Source: Candidatus Hinthialibacter antarcticus (GTDB lineage: Bacteria > Hinthialibacterota > Hinthialibacteria > Hinthialibacterales > Hinthialibacteraceae). Taken from it: a stretch of 64,000 nucleotides of DNA. How positions within the stretch are numbered: the first letter of the stretch is position 1; each line of letters starts with the position of its first letter. Positions 45,631 through 54,271 of the stretch are shown here, one piece after another. The notes beneath the pieces are model-generated. The model did not search any database and was not told where the DNA came from. It saw nothing but the letters and a program-made list of their open reading frames with translations. The position numbers were made by a program, and so were the translations under genes. Location of the stretch: the NCBI GenBank assembly GCA_030765645.1, contig JAVCCE010000045.1:1-64000 (forward strand). Reading direction: 5' to 3'.

Positions 45631-46629
45631 TTAACTCGTTAGATCAGCGCTATCGGCGACGGCGCTGGTTTCTTTTTGTGTTTTTATGACTAACTGTTTG
45701 GCGATCTCGACCAGGTTCTGCATGGCCTCGCCCGCGAGTTCGTGTTTGGCGAATTTAATCAAATCGCATTCTTCAAAAAAATCGCGAAACGCCTTGTGCG
45801 TATCGAACGGCGTTTGAAGGCTTTTTAACGCGGCGATGATTTCTTCTGTGGTGTAGTCCATCGCCAGAATGCGATAGCGGTCATAAAGATACACGCGGAC
45901 AATTTCGCTGACGCGTATGGTCAGTTCTTCCAGTCGGCGTTCACGGAACAAGGCTTCATCCGCGCGAACCGCCTGCAGCGCTTCCAACGCTTTGACGTGC
46001 GCGGGAACGGGCGGGGGCGGCGCAAGTTCCGGTTCCGTTTTTCGTCGCCATAAGTAGTAGGCGGCGATCAAGGCGGCGAGAAGCGCTATCACAACCAATA
46101 CGACAACCCAAGCGTAACTTGTGCCTTCTAATTCCATCGGCGGTTTGATGTCGCGCAATTCGTCGTCCGCTGCGGCGCCTTCGATTCCGATGGGATATGG
46201 CTCGGTCGCGAGCGTCTCTGTTTGCCCATTAGAAATTTGATACGCAAACGGGACCGAAGGTATTTGCTGGACGCCGGGTTCATTGATAGCAAGCGTGAAT
46301 GTGTATTCGTCATACATCAGGCCGCTGTGCGTTGCGGGATCAACCGGCTTTGGTTCATCAGCGCTGTAATCTAAGTGTTCGAGTTTGGAGGCGTCTTGAA
46401 TGACGAACGGCGCCAAGTCAATCGGGAGAGCCTGCGGCTTGATTGAGATGCTGGAGTTATAAATGACTTTGACGGAAAACTGGAACGGTTGTCCCGCCGC
46501 GACCGTTTCCGGTTGCGTCGATAACTCGAAGCGGGGCAGGGCGCCTTGGTTGGATGCATCTTGCGCCTGCGCAAACAGACACGCCAATACGAGAAGGCTA
46601 TAGATTGAAAAAACGTACAATCGTTTCAT
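45631..46629 (-). CDS. BatD/DUF4381-like membrane protein
   Basis: The 332-residue protein has a signal peptide (ending AQAQ) and a periplasmic beta-sandwich part (FELSTQPETVAAGQPFQFSV). One transmembrane helix lies near 170-192 (YAWVVVLVVIALLAALIAAYY), followed by a cytoplasmic helical domain with IRVSEIVRVYLYDRYRI-type sequence, as in DUF4381. It is common between DUF58 and batA in MoxR clusters. Its role is unknown; it probably belongs to the same membrane complex. Confidence 0.75.
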   Translation of the reverse strand: MKRLYVFSIYSLLVLACLFAQAQDASNQGALPRFELSTQPETVAAGQPFQFSVKVIYNSSISIKPQALPIDLAPFVIQDASKLEHLDYSADEPKPVDPATHSGLMYDEYTFTLAINEPGVQQIPSVPFAYQISNGQTETLATEPYPIGIEGAAADDELRDIKPPMELEGTSYAWVVVLVVIALLAALIAAYYLWRRKTEPELAPPPPVPAHVKALEALQAVRADEALFRERRLEELTIRVSEIVRVYLYDRYRILAMDYTTEEIIAALKSLQTPFDTHKAFRDFFEECDLIKFAKHELAGEAMQNLVEIAKQLVIKTQKETSAVADSADLTS

Positions 46630-46658
46630 AGGTTCGTGTGATGACTCGTTTTTGCTTA

Positions 46659-47534
46659 TCAGTATCGTCTCGCCCGTTTTTGGAAAAAATGAATCAACGG
46701 GTCCACATAGGGCTTGTCGGTTCGGATGGGAACGTGGTCGACATTCAACCGTTTAAATTCTTGCGACAAGCGTTCGATATCGCGATTAGCTTCGTCGGTA
46801 AACAATGAACGCATCTTCGCGTCATAGGTATCAATGACGATGACCTCGCCAGTTTCCGCGTCTTCGAGTTCGAGCAGCCCGATGGGCGGCATGTCAACTT
46901 CGCGCGGGTCGGTGATGCTGATGGTGACGAGATCGTGCTTTTTGTTGGTGACGCGTAATGCGTCCTGATAGCGCTCGCTCATAAAGTCAGAAATCAAAAA
47001 TACCACGCTTTTATGGGTGGTGAGCCGTCCCATAAAATCGAGCGCATTTTGAATATTGGTGGCGCCGCCCTTGGGTTCAAACAACAACAGTTCGCGAATC
47101 AGGCGCAACACATGCTTTTTGCCCTTCTTGGGCGGGATGAAGGTTTCGACTTCATCCGTGAAGAGAATCAAACCGACGCGGTCGTTATTTTTAATTGCCG
47201 AAAACGCCAGCACGGCGGAGAGTTCAGCCGCCAGTTCGGCTTTTTGTTTTTCTGTGGTTCCAAACAAACTTGAAGACGACGCATCGACCACCATCATCAC
47301 GGTCAGCTCGCGCTCTTCGCGATAGCGTTTCACAAACGGCTCGCCCATGCGCGCGGTGACGTTCCAGTCGATGGTGCGGATGTCGTCGCCGTGTTGATAC
47401 TCGCGCACTTCCTCAAACTCGACGCCCTGGCCTTTGAAGACGGAATGATATTCGCCCGCCAGCACGTCGTTGACCATGCGGTTGGTGCGGATTTCAATGC
47501 GCCGGATTTTTTTGATTAACTCGCGCGGGATCAT
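46659..47534 (-). CDS. DUF58 protein of the MoxR/Bat cluster
   Basis: The 291-residue protein carries the DUF58 hallmark REYQHGDDIRTIDW (44-57), followed by a VWA-like part with VVDASSSS. DUF58 proteins are encoded next to MoxR in most genomes and are thought to be MoxR partners; no enzyme activity is established. Its ATG overlaps the stop of the upstream glycosyltransferase gene (ATGA). Confidence 0.92.
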   Translation of the reverse strand: MIPRELIKKIRRIEIRTNRMVNDVLAGEYHSVFKGQGVEFEEVREYQHGDDIRTIDWNVTARMGEPFVKRYREERELTVMMVVDASSSSLFGTTEKQKAELAAELSAVLAFSAIKNNDRVGLILFTDEVETFIPPKKGKKHVLRLIRELLLFEPKGGATNIQNALDFMGRLTTHKSVVFLISDFMSERYQDALRVTNKKHDLVTISITDPREVDMPPIGLLELEDAETGEVIVIDTYDAKMRSLFTDEANRDIERLSQEFKRLNVDHVPIRTDKPYVDPLIHFFQKRARRY

Positions 47535-48427
47535 GGACGGCCCTCCCGCAATTGGCGCATCTGGGTTTGCATATCTTGAATGACGCGCTGCGCCTCCGCC
47601 ATTTGTTTTTTGAGAACTTGGTTTTGTTGCGCGTATTGCTGCGCCTGTTGCAGCGCTTGGCGCGTTTCGCGCTGTTTTTGAAACGTGCTTTTGAATATCG
47701 GATCAAACACGGCGTCGCGGTCGCGGCGATAGCGCCGCTTGACGGTGCGGTCGTTAGCTTTGTACGACTCTTGTTCAAGGATATTGCTATTGTCGTCGCG
47801 GCGGCGATATTCGCCAGTGACTTTGCTAACGTGTTGAAAGTTAAACTTGCGCGACAGGCGAATTAGAAATTCCCAGTCTTCATACACGGTCAGTGATTCA
47901 TCGAAAGGCCCGACCGCGTCGAAGCAGTCCTTGCGCACCAGCCAGCAATTGATCGGAACGTAATTCGCCAGCAAAAAATTGTCTTTCTCAAAATCAAAGG
48001 AGTAGATTAATTGTTCTTGAACGCGCTTCCATTCGTGGGTGTGCGGGTCTTGTTGGAAAGTCACGTTGAGCACGTCGGAATAAACCATCGGCAACTGTTG
48101 TGGACGCGCGGCGTCGGCGAGAGTTTGCAGAAAATGCGGCAGCACGCCGTCGTCGTCATCAACGAAACTAACGTACTCGCCGTTCGCCGCGTTGACGCCG
48201 ATGTTCAAGTTGGCGGTACGCCCCCGGTTGACCGGGTTGCACATATAGTGGTGCGCAACGCCCGCGAGTTCGTCCTCGACGATTTCGCGCACGTCCTCGC
48301 CCGCATCGTTGACCACCACGACCTCGAACGAATCAAAGGTTTGCGCGGCCAGCGTCTGCAAGCATTCGCGCAACCGGTCCGGCCGGTTGTAGGTTCGGAC
48401 TATGGTTGATATGAACGGCTTGGTCAT
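47531..48427 (-). CDS. Family 2 glycosyltransferase inside the Bat operon
   Basis: The 298-residue GT-A enzyme starts TIVRTYNRPDRLRECLQTL, has VVVNDAGED and the metal-binding YVSFVDDDD motif near 86-94, and a YEDWEFLIRLSRKF acceptor-side segment. The C-terminal 50 residues are a Gln-rich coiled coil (QALQQAQQYAQQNQVLKKQM). It should transfer a sugar from a nucleotide donor in the cytoplasm. It sits between moxR (17 bases away) and DUF58 (four-base overlap), an unexpected place for a glycosyltransferase. Confidence 0.9.
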   Translation of the reverse strand: MTKPFISTIVRTYNRPDRLRECLQTLAAQTFDSFEVVVVNDAGEDVREIVEDELAGVAHHYMCNPVNRGRTANLNIGVNAANGEYVSFVDDDDGVLPHFLQTLADAARPQQLPMVYSDVLNVTFQQDPHTHEWKRVQEQLIYSFDFEKDNFLLANYVPINCWLVRKDCFDAVGPFDESLTVYEDWEFLIRLSRKFNFQHVSKVTGEYRRRDDNSNILEQESYKANDRTVKRRYRRDRDAVFDPIFKSTFQKQRETRQALQQAQQYAQQNQVLKKQMAEAQRVIQDMQTQMRQLREGRP

Positions 48428-48444
48428 GACAACCCCTGTTTGAT

Positions 48445-49449
48445 TTATGGAACTTCAACCTGATCGAACACGCGTTGAATCACCTGTTCGGGCGTCATTT
48501 CTTCGGCCTCGGCTTCATAACTCAAAATGACGCGATGGCGCAATACGTCCATCCCGATCGATTTGACGTCTTCCGGCGTGACGTAGCCGCGTCCCCGTAA
48601 GAAGGCGTGGGCTTTGGCGGCGACGGTGAGGAAGATGGTCGCGCGCGGCGAAGCGCCGAATTCAATCAAGTCATGAATGTCGATGTTATAAGTTTTCGGT
48701 TCGCGAGTGGCGAACACCAAATCAACAATGTAATCGCGTACCTTGCCGTCGACGTAAACGCTTTTGACGGCTTGCTGCGCTTTGAGAATGGTTTCTGGAT
48801 CAACCACGATTTGCGGCGTATGGATCTCTTCGCCGGTCATGCGGTCGAGAATGATGCGTTCTTCGGCTTTGCTGGGGTAGCCCACTTTGAGTTTCAACAT
48901 AAAGCGGTCGATTTGCGCTTCGGGCAGGGGATAGGTGCCTTCCTGCTCGATGGGGTTCTGTGTTGCCAGCACCAGAAACGGCGCCGCCATCGGATAGGTT
49001 TCCGCGCCAATGGTGACTTGTTTTTCCTGCATACATTCGAGCAGAGCGCTTTGCACTTTCGCGGGTGCGCGGTTGATTTCGTCGGCGAGGATAATCTGTG
49101 AAAAGATCGGCCCTTTTTTGGGGACGAACTCGCCGGTCTGTTGGTTGTAAATCATGGTGCCGACCAAGTCGGCGGGCAGCAAGTCGGGCGTGAATTGGAT
49201 TCGTTGAAACGATGCGCGGATGGTTTTGGATAACGTCGAAACCGTTAGCGTCTTGGCGAGACCGGGGACGCCTTCCAACAGCACATGGCCGCCGGTCAAC
49301 ATGCCGATCAACAGGCGTTCGACCATATATTGTTGGCCAACAATAACTTTCTCAATCTGGTCAAGCAGGGGCCGGATAAACGCGCTCTCTTGTTGGATGC
49401 GTTCAGAGATGGCGCGGATATCGGCGCTGGAAGTATTTGCAGCGTCCAC
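48445..49449 (-). CDS. moxR: MoxR-family AAA+ ATPase
   Basis: The 334-residue protein has Walker A EGVPGLAKT (59-67), Walker B ending LADEINRAP, sensor LVLATQNPIEQEGTYPLPEAQ and an arginine-finger region around QIDRFMLKL. MoxR ATPases act as chaperone-like remodelers with VWA partners. The start is best at GTG 49449, eight bases after AAGGAGG; the TTG at 49455 is too close to it. It is the first gene of the Bat operon, about 65 bases from a good promoter. Confidence 0.94.
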   Translation of the reverse strand: MDAANTSSADIRAISERIQQESAFIRPLLDQIEKVIVGQQYMVERLLIGMLTGGHVLLEGVPGLAKTLTVSTLSKTIRASFQRIQFTPDLLPADLVGTMIYNQQTGEFVPKKGPIFSQIILADEINRAPAKVQSALLECMQEKQVTIGAETYPMAAPFLVLATQNPIEQEGTYPLPEAQIDRFMLKLKVGYPSKAEERIILDRMTGEEIHTPQIVVDPETILKAQQAVKSVYVDGKVRDYIVDLVFATREPKTYNIDIHDLIEFGASPRATIFLTVAAKAHAFLRGRGYVTPEDVKSIGMDVLRHRVILSYEAEAEEMTPEQVIQRVFDQVEVP

Positions 49450-49520
49450 GGACAATGCCTCCTTCTACAAATTCTTATGAAGCGTATTGGATGAATACCG
49501 CCGGTGAGTCAGCAGCGCTC

Positions 49521-49549
49521 ACTATAGCAACGCTTTGCCGTCTCGCCAA
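49521..49549 (-). promoter_or_regulatory. Promoter of the moxR/Bat/groEL operon
   Basis: On the minus strand TTGGCG (49549-49544) and TATAGT (49526-49521) have a 17-base spacer. The predicted start near 49514 gives a leader of about 65 bases to GTG 49449. Confidence 0.65.
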
Positions 49550-49646
49550 TTTCCAGGCGGCGCGACTAATTTATTTTGATGATCCATCTTCATGCAATGA
49601 ATTGAATCTCTGTATTGTGTACGATCATTTCATATAACAGTAACGC

Positions 49647-50033
49647 TTATTCACGGCTTTCAGACAACTTGTTTTCAATCCATTCGACTTCTTTGTTATA
49701 AGGCTGATAAAGCGAACGGATTGACAATAAACTTCCACGAAATTGTTGTAAATCTTTGTTTATATTTTGCGAGTAAGAACCAACAAAATTTTTCGCATTG
49801 AGAACGGCCTTACGTGAATAGGGGTTGCCCGGGTAATAGTTGCGAATGGCGCGATTGTAGTAGTCAAATGCAAGCGCAAACTGTTTTTGCTCGACCGCGT
49901 GTTGCGCATCAGACAAATGATGAGACGCCAACCAGGTCAAGCGGGTTCCAAGCGCCAAAACGAAAACGACGCTAAGGAGTAGCGCCGTTATTGTTGACCG
50001 AATCATTGTCTCGCGTGATGGAGCGCGTTCCAT
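49647..50033 (-). CDS. Small membrane-anchored protein
   Basis: The 128-residue protein has one N-terminal transmembrane helix (about 12-30) and a soluble helical part, DAQHAVEQKQFALAFDYYNRA, which reads as a single TPR-like helix pair. The family is not recognised. A later ATG at 50006 is a possible start. It lies 12 bases downstream of the FmdB-like gene and probably shares its transcript. Confidence 0.55.
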   Translation of the reverse strand: MERAPSRETMIRSTITALLLSVVFVLALGTRLTWLASHHLSDAQHAVEQKQFALAFDYYNRAIRNYYPGNPYSRKAVLNAKNFVGSYSQNINKDLQQFRGSLLSIRSLYQPYNKEVEWIENKLSESRE

Positions 50034-50045
50034 AAGTTTCTTGAT

Positions 50046-50357
50046 TTACGCAGCCGCTGTTTTCTTTGAGTCTTTCTTGTCGCCGGAGGAACTGTCTTTC
50101 TTGCTGTCCGGTTTTGTTTCAGACTTGCTCTCGCTTGCGCTGGCGCTTTCATTTTTGCTCTTGGGTTGTTCTTTGCGCTTATAGTCGGTTTCGTAAAACC
50201 CGGACCCTTTGAAGATGATGCCTGCGCCGCCGCCAATCAGTCGGCGTACTTTTTTTGATTTACACTCTGGACATTTGTCGAGTGGATCGTCCTTCATGGA
50301 TTGAAACAATTCAAATTCATGATTGCATTTGTCGCAGACATAATCATACGTGGGCAT
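50046..50357 (-). CDS. FmdB-family zinc-ribbon protein
   Basis: The 103-residue protein starts MPTYDYVCDKCNHEFE, with Cys pairs 8/11 and 29/32 forming a zinc ribbon, then the family motif RRLIGGGAGIIFKGSGFYETDYK. The C-terminal 40 residues are a Lys/Ser/Glu-rich disordered tail. FmdB/CxxC_CxxC_SSSS proteins are common but poorly understood, with proposed regulatory roles. It follows dnaK beyond a terminator. Confidence 0.92.
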   Translation of the reverse strand: MPTYDYVCDKCNHEFELFQSMKDDPLDKCPECKSKKVRRLIGGGAGIIFKGSGFYETDYKRKEQPKSKNESASASESKSETKPDSKKDSSSGDKKDSKKTAAA

Positions 50358-50379
50358 GGCGTTTTCCTTCCAAACAAAT

Positions 50380-50406
50380 AACGGCCAGCAGGTTGTGCTG
50401 ACCGTT
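50380..50406 (-). terminator. Terminator after dnaK
   Basis: An 11-bp stem (AACGGTCAGCA/TGCTGGCCGTT, one G-T pair) with loop CAACC is followed by ATTTGTTTG on the minus strand, 13 bases past the dnaK stop. Confidence 0.75.
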
Positions 50407-50419
50407 GTAGGGTAGCGTG

Positions 50420-52366
50420 TTATTTATCTACGGTAAATTCCGCGTCAACAACATCGTCTTTATTGACGGACGAACTTTCAGAAGCGCTTTCTTCGTCCGG
50501 CGTTTCGGCGTCAGGCTCTGCGCCCGTCGCTCCAGCGCCCGCCGCGCCTGCGGCTTCTTGCTGTTTGGCGACTTCTTCATAAATCTTCTGGCCTAAGGTT
50601 TGGGCCGTTTGCTCAAGTGCTTCTTTCTTTTGCTTGACATCGTCAATCGAGCCTGACTCCAAAGCGGTTTTCAATTCTTGGATGCCGTCTTCGATTTTGG
50701 CCTTGTCGGCGTCTTCGATTTTGTCGCCGTATTCTTTCAGCGATTTTTCTGTCGAATAAACCAGGTTGTCGGCTTCGTTGCGCACGGTGGCTTCTTCTTT
50801 TTTCTTTTGATCTTCGTCCGCGTGCAGTTCCGCGTCTTTCACCATCTTTTCAATTTCATCTTCCGACAAGCCGCTGGATTGCTCAATGCGAATTTTCTGC
50901 TCTTTGCCGGTGCCTAAATCTTTGGCGGAGACATGCAGAATGCCGTTGGCGTCGATGTCGAACGCGACCTCAATTTGAGGCAGCCCGCGCGGGGCGGGGG
51001 GAAGCCCAACCAGATCGAAGCGTCCGATGCTTTTGTTTTGCGAAGCGATTTCACGTTCGCCCTGCAAGACCTGGATCGACACGGCGGGCTGATTGTCAGA
51101 CGCCGTTGAAAACACCTGGCTCTTACGGCATGGGATCGTTGTGTTGCGCTCAATCAAACGAGTGAACACGTCGCCCAAGGTTTCGATGCCGAGCGAGAGC
51201 GGCGTCACGTCAAGCAGCAGGACGTCTTTGACTTCTTTGTTCAACACGCCGCCCTGAATGGCCGCGCCGACGGCGACGACTTCATCCGGGTTCACGCCTC
51301 GGTTCGGTTCGCGTTCAAACAACTGTTTAACGATCTTTTGAACATACGGGATGCGCGTCGAGCCGCCGACGAGAATCACTTCGTCAATTTCAGACGCTGA
51401 CAAGCCCGCGTCTTTGATGGCCTTTTTGCATGGCTCGATGGTGCGGTCGATCAATGGCCCCGCGATTTGCTCAAACTTGGAGCGCGACAATTTCATCTGC
51501 AAGTGTTTCGGGCCGGTGGCGTCGGCGGTGATGAATGGAATGTCGATGGAGGTTTCCATCGAACTCGACAATTCACACTTGGCCTTTTCTGCGGCGTCTT
51601 TCAAGCGTTGCAGCGCCATCGGGTCCTTGCGGACGTCGATGCCGGATTCTTTTTGGAAGTTATCGGCAATATGGTCGATGAGGACATGGTCAATATCGTC
51701 GCCGCCCAAGTGGGTATCGCCGTTGGTCGACTTCACTTCAAATACGCCGTCGCCCAGTTCGAGGATGGAGACATCGAACGTGCCGCCGCCGAAATCATAC
51801 ACGGCGATCTTTTGGTCGGTCTTTTTGTCCATACCGTATGCGAGCGCCGCTGCGGTCGGTTCGTTAATGATGCGCAATACTTCGAGACCGGCGATTTTGC
51901 CTGCGTCCTTGGTGGACTGGCGCTGGCTGTCGTCAAAATAGGCCGGGACGGTGATGACGGCTTGGGTGACTTCATGGCCCAGGTAGTCTTCCGCTGTTTG
52001 TTTCATCTTCTGCAAGACGCGGGCGGAAATTTCTTCGGGCTTATAAGTCTTGCCGTCAATTTCAAATGCGGCGGAGCCGTCGGAGGCTCTAGCGATTTTA
52101 TAGGGGATGCGCTCTTTTTCGGCGCCGAGTTCTTCAAACTTGCGCCCGATAAAACGCTTCGACGAAAACACCGTTCGCGTTGGATTCGTAATCGCTTGGC
52201 GCTTGGCGACCTGGCCGACCAGGCGTTCACCGCTGTCGGTGAATGCGACGACTGAAGGCGTTGTACGACCACCTTCCGCGTTTGTAATGACGGCTGGCTC
52301 GCCGCCTTCGATCACGGCGACAACGGAGTTCGTTGTTCCTAAATCAATTCCGATGACCTTTCCCAT
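50420..52366 (-). CDS. dnaK: Chaperone DnaK (Hsp70)
   Basis: The 648-residue protein has the ATPase signatures GIDLGTTNS (5-13), [12 protein letters not shown] and [13 protein letters not shown]. The substrate domain begins after [13 protein letters not shown], and an acidic C-terminal lid ends in VDAEFTVDK. It folds and protects proteins with GrpE and a DnaJ; no dnaJ is nearby. ATG 52366 has AAGGAG eight bases upstream; the longer frame to 52465 is rejected because it overlaps grpE. It lies 19 bases after grpE. Confidence 0.98.
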   Translation of the reverse strand: MGKVIGIDLGTTNSVVAVIEGGEPAVITNAEGGRTTPSVVAFTDSGERLVGQVAKRQAITNPTRTVFSSKRFIGRKFEELGAEKERIPYKIARASDGSAAFEIDGKTYKPEEISARVLQKMKQTAEDYLGHEVTQAVITVPAYFDDSQRQSTKDAGKIAGLEVLRIINEPTAAALAYGMDKKTDQKIAVYDFGGGTFDVSILELGDGVFEVKSTNGDTHLGGDDIDHVLIDHIADNFQKESGIDVRKDPMALQRLKDAAEKAKCELSSSMETSIDIPFITADATGPKHLQMKLSRSKFEQIAGPLIDRTIEPCKKAIKDAGLSASEIDEVILVGGSTRIPYVQKIVKQLFEREPNRGVNPDEVVAVGAAIQGGVLNKEVKDVLLLDVTPLSLGIETLGDVFTRLIERNTTIPCRKSQVFSTASDNQPAVSIQVLQGEREIASQNKSIGRFDLVGLPPAPRGLPQIEVAFDIDANGILHVSAKDLGTGKEQKIRIEQSSGLSEDEIEKMVKDAELHADEDQKKKEEATVRNEADNLVYSTEKSLKEYGDKIEDADKAKIEDGIQELKTALESGSIDDVKQKKEALEQTAQTLGQKIYEEVAKQQEAAGAAGAGATGAEPDAETPDEESASESSSVNKDDVVDAEFTVDK

Positions 52367-52385
52367 GACGTTTGCTCCTTTATCT

Positions 52386-53036
52386 CTAAGATTCGTTAGT
52401 TTCTGTCTGATCGGATGGTGTGCTGGCAGCCTGTGCGACTTGTACTTTTGCGGCGCGTAAAACACGCTCTTTTAACAGATAACCGGGCATAAACTCACTG
52501 ACGATTTGCCCGGGTTGGTGTTCTTCGCTTTCGATTAGCATCATGGCTTCGTGAACGCTAGGGTCGAACATCTCGCCCTGGGTGTTGATGCGCTCAAGGC
52601 CATATTCCGAAAGAATCGTCATCATCTGCTGCTGGATCATCTTCACGCCGTCGCGAAATGACTCGTGGTTGTCCTCATTCGAGTCGGTGTTGAGTGCGCG
52701 GTCGAGGTTGTCGATCACGTCCAACAGGCGTCCCATGAATTCTTGCAGCAAAAATTCACGCATTTCAGAGCGTTCGCGAATCGTACGTTTGCGGAAATTA
52801 TCAAATTCCGCCTGTAATCGCTGCAAATCGTGAAGGTATTCATCACGCTGCTTGCAGACCGCCTCAAACTCAGTCTCAGCGCTAGGTTCGGCCTGGCCTT
52901 CAGCGGTTTCAGCCTCTTCGAGCGTTTCGTCTACGGAGTCGTTTTCTTCAACCACTGAAGAAGCGGCATCCTGGTTGCTGACGCTTTCATCTGTTGGATT
53001 TTCAAACTCTTGTGTTGTGTTTTCTCTTTCGTTCAT
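52386..53036 (-). CDS. grpE: Nucleotide exchange factor GrpE
   Basis: The 216-residue protein has an acidic, disordered first 65 residues, a long coiled coil ([25 protein letters not shown]) and the beta domain motif [10 protein letters not shown] ... [23 protein letters not shown]. It dimerises and releases ADP from DnaK. The start [11 protein letters not shown] at 53036 is chosen; an upstream extension to 53108 is not GrpE-like. No CIRCE or other heat-shock operator was found in front. Confidence 0.96.
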   Translation of the reverse strand: MNERENTTQEFENPTDESVSNQDAASSVVEENDSVDETLEEAETAEGQAEPSAETEFEAVCKQRDEYLHDLQRLQAEFDNFRKRTIRERSEMREFLLQEFMGRLLDVIDNLDRALNTDSNEDNHESFRDGVKMIQQQMMTILSEYGLERINTQGEMFDPSVHEAMMLIESEEHQPGQIVSEFMPGYLLKERVLRAAKVQVAQAASTPSDQTETNES

Positions 53037-53146
53037 GCTTGCTATTAATCTCAGTGTTTTTAGTTTTTTTTGACTTAACGCTATTCCTAAATGCAATAAA
53101 CATTCCATGAGAGTTGTTGGTTTATAAGTTATTATAAATAAGCAGT

Positions 53147-53320
53147 TTATTTTGGTTTGCGCGAGGCGCTTTCATCGAAGAAATCGTTGTTAAAGCGGGC
53201 CAGAATGGCGCGATTCACCAAGGTATCTAGAGCGGGTGTGCCAAAATAGCTAGTCATTGAAATTTCTTCGGCACGACGGGCATGGAATATATTAAAGATG
53301 GTAGCGGGTTTATATTCCAT
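53147..53320 (-). CDS. Possible small protein of 57 residues
   Basis: An ATG-started frame of 57 codons gives a balanced, protein-like composition beginning MEYKPATIFNIFHARRAEEI and ending FDESASRKPK. It lies between grpE and the DnaA-box cluster. No ribosome site is visible and no family is recognised. Third codon positions look GC-rich compared with the AT-rich surroundings, which favours real coding, but the evidence is limited. Confidence 0.4.
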   Translation of the reverse strand: MEYKPATIFNIFHARRAEEISMTSYFGTPALDTLVNRAILARFNNDFFDESASRKPK

Positions 53321-53341
53321 GATGTCGATAGAAATATATAC

Positions 53342-53514
53342 TTATCCACAGAACATTACATCTAGAAGAATATTACATGGATAATGATTGATTCGATCTA
53401 TTTTATCTGTTTGTTTTTATAGAACTTGCAGAAATATTAGCAATATGTAAGGCTGTGGAGAACTTGTGAGTCATTTGCCCCATTTTGTGGATTTCTTGTA
53501 AAAACTGTGGAAAA
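53342..53514. other. DnaA-box cluster, candidate oriC or DnaA-regulated site
   Basis: Four sites match or approach the DnaA box TTATNCACA: TTATCCACA at 53342 (exact) and, on the opposite strand, TTCTCCACA at 53454-53462, AAATCCACA at 53486-53494 and TTTTCCACA at 53506-53514. A partial fifth site (TTATCCATG) is at 53376-53384 on the minus strand. The intervening DNA is strongly AT-rich, as an unwinding element would be. It contains no gene and lies between purH and grpE. Confidence 0.5.
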
Positions 53515-53525
53515 CCAGTGGATGG

Positions 53526-54125
53526 TTATAGTTTAACGCTTTGTAGATAACCTGTGATGGCGCGGTCATATTGATGGGTGTGCATGAATGCCTTTGCCGC
53601 GAGTCTCTTGCGCGTCTCAAGGGTGACGCCGTTGTGTTTTCTGATCTCTTCAACGACTACGTTGTAGTCATCCGGCTCGGTGATGACGGTGACAGCCTTA
53701 AAATTTTTCGCTGCGGCGCGAATCATGGTCGGGCCGCCGATGTCGATATTTTCCAGCGCTTCGTCCAGGGTCACGCCGGGTTTGGCGATGGTTTGCTGAA
53801 ATGGATATAAGTTGACTACGACCAGGTCAATCGGCTTGACGTCAAACTCGCCTGCTTCTTCGACCTGTTTGGGATCATTTCGTTTGAATAAAATGCCGCC
53901 GTGAATCATGGGGTGCAGGGTTTTCACCCGCCCGCCTAACATTTCCGGTGAGCCGGTGTAGTCGCTGACTTCCTGATATTCGATGCCGGATTCATGCAGC
54001 GCGCGGCCTGTTCCGCCTGTCGAGAGGATGTGGGTTCCATGCGCTTTGAGAGCGCGACCTAAATCAACAACGCCGCTTTTTTCGTATACGCTCAGAATCG
54101 CTTGTTGTATCGGAACTACATCCAT
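53526..54125 (-). CDS. purH: Stand-alone IMP cyclohydrolase (PurH N-terminal domain only)
   Basis: The 199-residue protein matches the MGS-like N-terminal domain of PurH: ILSTGGTGRALHESGIEYQEVSDYTGSPEMLGGRVKTLHP (read in parts), VVVNLYPFQQTI, NIDIGGPTMIRAAAKN and KAFMHTHQYDRAI. It closes FAICAR to IMP in the last purine step. It stops right after that domain; the AICAR transformylase half (about 300 residues) is missing and no remnant follows. ATG 54125 with GGGAG ten bases upstream is the start. The formyltransferase must be encoded elsewhere. Confidence 0.88.
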   Translation of the reverse strand: MDVVPIQQAILSVYEKSGVVDLGRALKAHGTHILSTGGTGRALHESGIEYQEVSDYTGSPEMLGGRVKTLHPMIHGGILFKRNDPKQVEEAGEFDVKPIDLVVVNLYPFQQTIAKPGVTLDEALENIDIGGPTMIRAAAKNFKAVTVITEPDDYNVVVEEIRKHNGVTLETRKRLAAKAFMHTHQYDRAITGYLQSVKL

Positions 54126-54271
54126 GACCCACGCTCCCAAAGTATTTACTCGATTACTATACGGCTGAAATCTTTGGCTGGAAAGCCTCAAAAATACGAT
54201 TAGAACGTTTTTATGAGATGGGGGTTGCCTCTTACTGCAGCGGCTAAGAGTGATGATGAAAAGCGGTATGT

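Noticed and set aside
50420-52465. 681-residue DnaK
   Set aside because: The extension overlaps the end of grpE and lacks DnaK homology; ATG 52366 has a good ribosome site.
53037-53150. CIRCE or sigma-32-type heat-shock element before grpE
   Set aside because: No TTAGCACTC-N9-GAGTGCTAA-like inverted repeat or clear sigma-32 hexamers were found there or before groEL.
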